From positions 282,573-346,572 of the forward strand of contig NZ_LWHO01000001.1 in assembly GCF_001642025.1 (NCBI RefSeq): DNA of 64,000 nt. Reading direction: 5' to 3'. Shown here one piece after another: positions 61,290 through 64,000 of this stretch (positions are counted from its first letter, which is position 1; every line of letters starts with the position of its first letter). The translations under genes and the position numbers were made by a program. Source of the stretch: Cutibacterium namnetense (GTDB taxonomy: Bacteria; Actinomycetota; Actinomycetes; Propionibacteriales; Propionibacteriaceae). Under the pieces are notes generated by a model. That model ran no database searches and had not been told where the DNA came from. It saw only the letters and a list, made by a program, of their open reading frames with translations.

Positions 61290-61472
61290 GATCACCCCGG
61301 AGTCGCTGGAAGAACGGGCGAGTGCATACACCGCCTCAGTAGAACCAGCAGCGATCGACTAACCAAGAGGCCGGCGTCGGTGACGTCGTGCAAGGAGGGT
61401 GGTACCGCGGGTACCCGGAGAATCCGGTGTGCTCGTCCCTCGGTGACCCGAGACGAAGGACCACCCGCTGCG
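61290..61472 (+). promoter_or_regulatory. T-box riboswitch controlling ileS (translational type)
   Basis: The diagnostic T-box AGGGTGGTACCGCGG is at 61396-61410. A short specifier arm upstream holds ATC (61354-61356), an isoleucine codon, which fits the ultrashort stem I type known for actinobacterial ileS. ACCACCC (61460-61466), right before the ileS start, is complementary to GGGTGGT of the T-box. Uncharged tRNA-Ile should therefore hold the T-box and free the ribosome binding region (AAGGA at 61456-61460), raising ileS translation. The 5' boundary is approximate. Confidence 0.85.
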
Positions 61473-64000
61473 ATGACCGATGTGAACCCAGTTCGCTCCG
61501 ACAACTGCCGGCAGTACAACAACGTGCCGCCACAGATTGACCTGCCCGCGATGGACCACGAGATCATTGATCTGTGGGCCCGTCAGCACACTTTCGACAA
61601 GACCTTGGAAGCCACCAAGAATGGCCAGCCATGGACCTTTTTTGAGGGCCCCCCGACCGCTAACGGGCAGCCAGGCACCCACCACGTTGAGGCCCGAGTC
61701 TTTAAGGACATCTTCCCGCGTTTCAAAACGATGCAGGGGTTCCGCGTCGACCGCAAGGCAGGCTGGGACTGCCACGGTCTGCCCGTTGAACTAGCCGTCG
61801 AGAAAGAGCTCGGATTCTCCGGTAAACCCGACATCGAAAAGTACGGCGTCGAGCCCTTCAATGCCAAGTGCCGCGAGTCCGTTACCCGCCACGTCGACGC
61901 CTTCAGTGAACTCACCCAGCGAATGGGCTACTGGGTCAATATGGATGAGGCGTATTGGACGATGAACCCGTCCTACGTCGAGTCGGTGTGGTGGGGGCTC
62001 AAGCGGATCTGGGATAAGGGTCTGCTCGGCGAGGACCACCGCGTGGCTCCGTACTGCCCGCGCTGCGGCACCACCCTGTCCGACCATGAGCTGGCCCAGG
62101 GCTATCAGGACGACCGCGACCCGTCGATCTATGTGCGGTTCCCGGTGACGTCGGGCCCGCTGGCTGGACGCGCCAAGCTGCTGGTATGGACGACCACCCC
62201 ATGGACCCTCGTCTCGAACACTGCCGTCGCCGTCCACCCCGAAGTGCGATACGTCGTCGCCCACCAAGACCCGGTTCCGGAAGGGTCTGACGCCATCGCC
62301 ACTGCCTCCGCAGACGACCCGGCCTCCCAGGACCTCATCATCGCTGAGCCACTGTTCGAAAAAGTGCTGGGTGAGGGGTGGAGTCTCACCGGCGAGTCTT
62401 TCCTGGGCTCGCAGATGGAGTTTTGGACCTACGAGCGTCCTTACGACTTCCTGGAGTGGCCAAAGACTGAGCGGGTGACGGTTGATGGGCGTCCCACCCC
62501 TGCTGACGCAAACTTCGTCATCCTGGCCGACTACGTCACCGTCGAGGATGGCACCGGACTGGTGCATCAGGCCCCGGCCTTTGGCGCTGACGACCTGCAA
62601 ACCTGCCGCCGCTATGGGTTGCCGTTGGTCAACCCGATTCGTCCCGACGGCACTTTTGAGGAGTCCGTGCCACTGGTGGGAGGCAAGTTCTTCAAAACTG
62701 CCGATAAGCCGTTGTGCGAGGACCTCGATAGGCGCGGAATTCTCTTCCGCCTTGAGATGCACTGGCACTCTTACCCGCACTGCTGGCGCTGTGACACGCA
62801 CCTCATCTACTACGCCCAGCCTTCGTGGTATATCCGCACCACGAAGGTTAAGGAGCAACTGCTGGCCCAGAACGAGGGCACCACGTGGTATCCCGAGACG
62901 ATCAAGCATGGCCGGTTTGGTGACTGGCTAGAGAACAACATCGACTGGGCCGTCAGCCGGTCGCGCTACTGGGGTACCCCGTTGCCGTTGTGGCGCAACG
63001 ACGACGATCGCTCCGACGTCATCTGCGTGGAGTCGCTGGCCGAGTTATCCCAGTACGTCGGGCGTGACCTCACCGGGATGGATCCGCATCGTCCGTTCAT
63101 TGACGAGGTGACCTTCACCCGAGATGGCCATACCTATCACCGGGTGCCCGAGGTAGCCGACGCCTGGCTCGATTCGGGCTCGATGCCCTTCGCCCAGTGG
63201 GGATACCCGCATGTGCCAGGCTCGAAGGAGAAGTTCGAGTCCCATTACCCAGGTGATTTCATCTGTGAGGCTATCGACCAGACCCGCGGCTGGTTTTACA
63301 CCATGATGGCCGTCGGAACCTTGGTATTTGACGAGTCCTCGTACCGCAACGTGCTGTGCCTGGGCCACATCCTGGCCGAGGATGGCCGCAAGATGAGCAA
63401 ACACTTGGGCAATATCTTGCTGCCCATCCCGCTCATGGACTCCCATGGTGCCGACGCGCTGCGCTGGTTCATGGCCGCTGACGGTTCCCCGTGGAGTGCG
63501 CGGCGCGTCGGTGACGAGACCATCCAGGAGACAGTCCGCAAGGTTCTGCTGACGTATTGGAACACCGTGAGCTTCCAGGCCCTCTACGCTCGCGCCAACG
63601 GGTGGTCTCCAGCAATGGCCACGGAGACAGACTTGCAGCGCGATGTCGTTCCCCCCGCTGTAGCAGAGCGTCACGTTCTGGACCGCTGGCTCGTCAGTGC
63701 CACTAACGTGCTGGTGCGCGACGTCACCGCGGCATTGAACAATTTCGACACCCAGCGCGTCGGCAACCTCATCGCCCAGTTCGTCGATGAGCTGTCGAAC
63801 TGGTACGTGCGCCGCTCCCGCCGTCGTTTCTGGGACGGCGATGAGGGCGCCCTGTGGACCCTGCACGAGACCCTCGAGACTCTCACAAAGCTGATGGCCC
63901 CGATGGTTCCGTTTATCACCGAGCGGGTCTGGCAGGACCTCTTCGTGACAACGAATCCGCAAGGCCCGGAGTCGGTCCATCTGGCGAGCTGGCCGGTGGC
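61473..64000 (+). CDS. ileS: Isoleucyl-tRNA synthetase (3' end outside the window)
   Basis: Charges tRNA-Ile. The frame is open from ATG 61473 to the window end (842 complete codons), so the C-terminal part is missing. Class I motifs are visible: the HIGH equivalent 'PTANGQPGTHHVEAR' (about 61-75) and KMSKS as 'GRKMSKHLGN' (near 640). The editing domain lies between, with 'WTTTPWTLVSN'. The HHVE form is that of the eukaryote-like/actinobacterial IleRS group, which is often associated with mupirocin insensitivity; that is an inference. It is preceded by a T-box. Confidence 0.95.
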   Translation, partial: MTDVNPVRSDNCRQYNNVPPQIDLPAMDHEIIDLWARQHTFDKTLEATKNGQPWTFFEGPPTANGQPGTHHVEARVFKDIFPRFKTMQGFRVDRKAGWDCHGLPVELAVEKELGFSGKPDIEKYGVEPFNAKCRESVTRHVDAFSELTQRMGYWVNMDEAYWTMNPSYVESVWWGLKRIWDKGLLGEDHRVAPYCPRCGTTLSDHELAQGYQDDRDPSIYVRFPVTSGPLAGRAKLLVWTTTPWTLVSNTAVAVHPEVRYVVAHQDPVPEGSDAIATASADDPASQDLIIAEPLFEKVLGEGWSLTGESFLGSQMEFWTYERPYDFLEWPKTERVTVDGRPTPADANFVILADYVTVEDGTGLVHQAPAFGADDLQTCRRYGLPLVNPIRPDGTFEESVPLVGGKFFKTADKPLCEDLDRRGILFRLEMHWHSYPHCWRCDTHLIYYAQPSWYIRTTKVKEQLLAQNEGTTWYPETIKHGRFGDWLENNIDWAVSRSRYWGTPLPLWRNDDDRSDVICVESLAELSQYVGRDLTGMDPHRPFIDEVTFTRDGHTYHRVPEVADAWLDSGSMPFAQWGYPHVPGSKEKFESHYPGDFICEAIDQTRGWFYTMMAVGTLVFDESSYRNVLCLGHILAEDGRKMSKHLGNILLPIPLMDSHGADALRWFMAADGSPWSARRVGDETIQETVRKVLLTYWNTVSFQALYARANGWSPAMATETDLQRDVVPPAVAERHVLDRWLVSATNVLVRDVTAALNNFDTQRVGNLIAQFVDELSNWYVRRSRRRFWDGDEGALWTLHETLETLTKLMAPMVPFITERVWQDLFVTTNPQGPESVHLASWPV

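Noticed and set aside
61791-62909. Long minus-strand open frame (372 codons)
   Set aside because: It lies wholly within ileS, whose plus-strand reading is unmistakable; high GC gives long antisense frames.
63045-63980. Long minus-strand open frame (311 codons)
   Set aside because: Antisense shadow of ileS with no ribosome binding site or recognisable domain.

Overview
The window looks like the chromosome of a high-GC actinobacterium of the Propionibacteriaceae, most like Cutibacterium/Propionibacterium. This is inferred from the gene set and order (fhaA-fhaB-pstP-rodA-pbpA-pknB divergent from DUF881/crgA; treY-treZ; tRNA-Ser, S4 protein, SRP RNA, dnaX-ybaB-recR; an ileS T-box of the short actinobacterial kind) and from the frequent GTG starts. 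No database search was possible.

Layout. 0.1-10.4 kb: housekeeping. lysS converges on crgA; a DUF881 protein follows; then comes the minus-strand cell-wall growth and phospho-signalling operon (fhaA, fhaB, pstP, rodA, pbpA, pknB), with ATGA-type overlaps at three of its five junctions. 10.6-17.0 kb: a frame-broken glycosyltransferase-like gene, the trehalose genes treZ and treY, and an APH-fold protein that lacks the usual catalytic Asp.

17.2-45.2 kb is an accessory island with two giant RHS polymorphic toxins flanking a type VII-like secretion locus. RHS1 (19.6-25.3 kb) is followed by three paralogous two-TM membrane proteins (candidate immunity proteins) and a 220-bp relic of a fourth copy. 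A WXG100 protein lies upstream of RHS1. Divergent from it runs an operon of five parts: a secreted coiled-coil protein, a membrane-anchored periplasmic-binding-fold protein, an FHA-FtsK/SpoIIIE ATPase (EssC/EccC type), a transmembrane Ser/Thr kinase with intact motifs, and, after a gap, a separate LppM-like protein. RHS2 (39.6-45.2 kb) is followed by an immunity gene, an orphan copy of the RHS2 C-terminal toxin tip with its own diverged immunity gene, and a decayed third tip. Both RHS proteins share an N-terminal helical domain of WXG100/T7 type. I therefore propose that they are effectors exported by the neighbouring ATPase machine. The island ends at the 3' end of a tRNA-Ser(GGA) gene.

45.4-64 kb is core genome again: tRNA-Ser, S4 protein, SRP RNA, small membrane protein, dnaX, ybaB, recR; a PadR regulator with an ABC/FtsX exporter; thrE; two tandem HAD phosphatases; a three-gene ABC exporter operon that is preceded by a good promoter and a coupled 36-codon small ORF; and a T-box controlling ileS, which runs off the end of the window.
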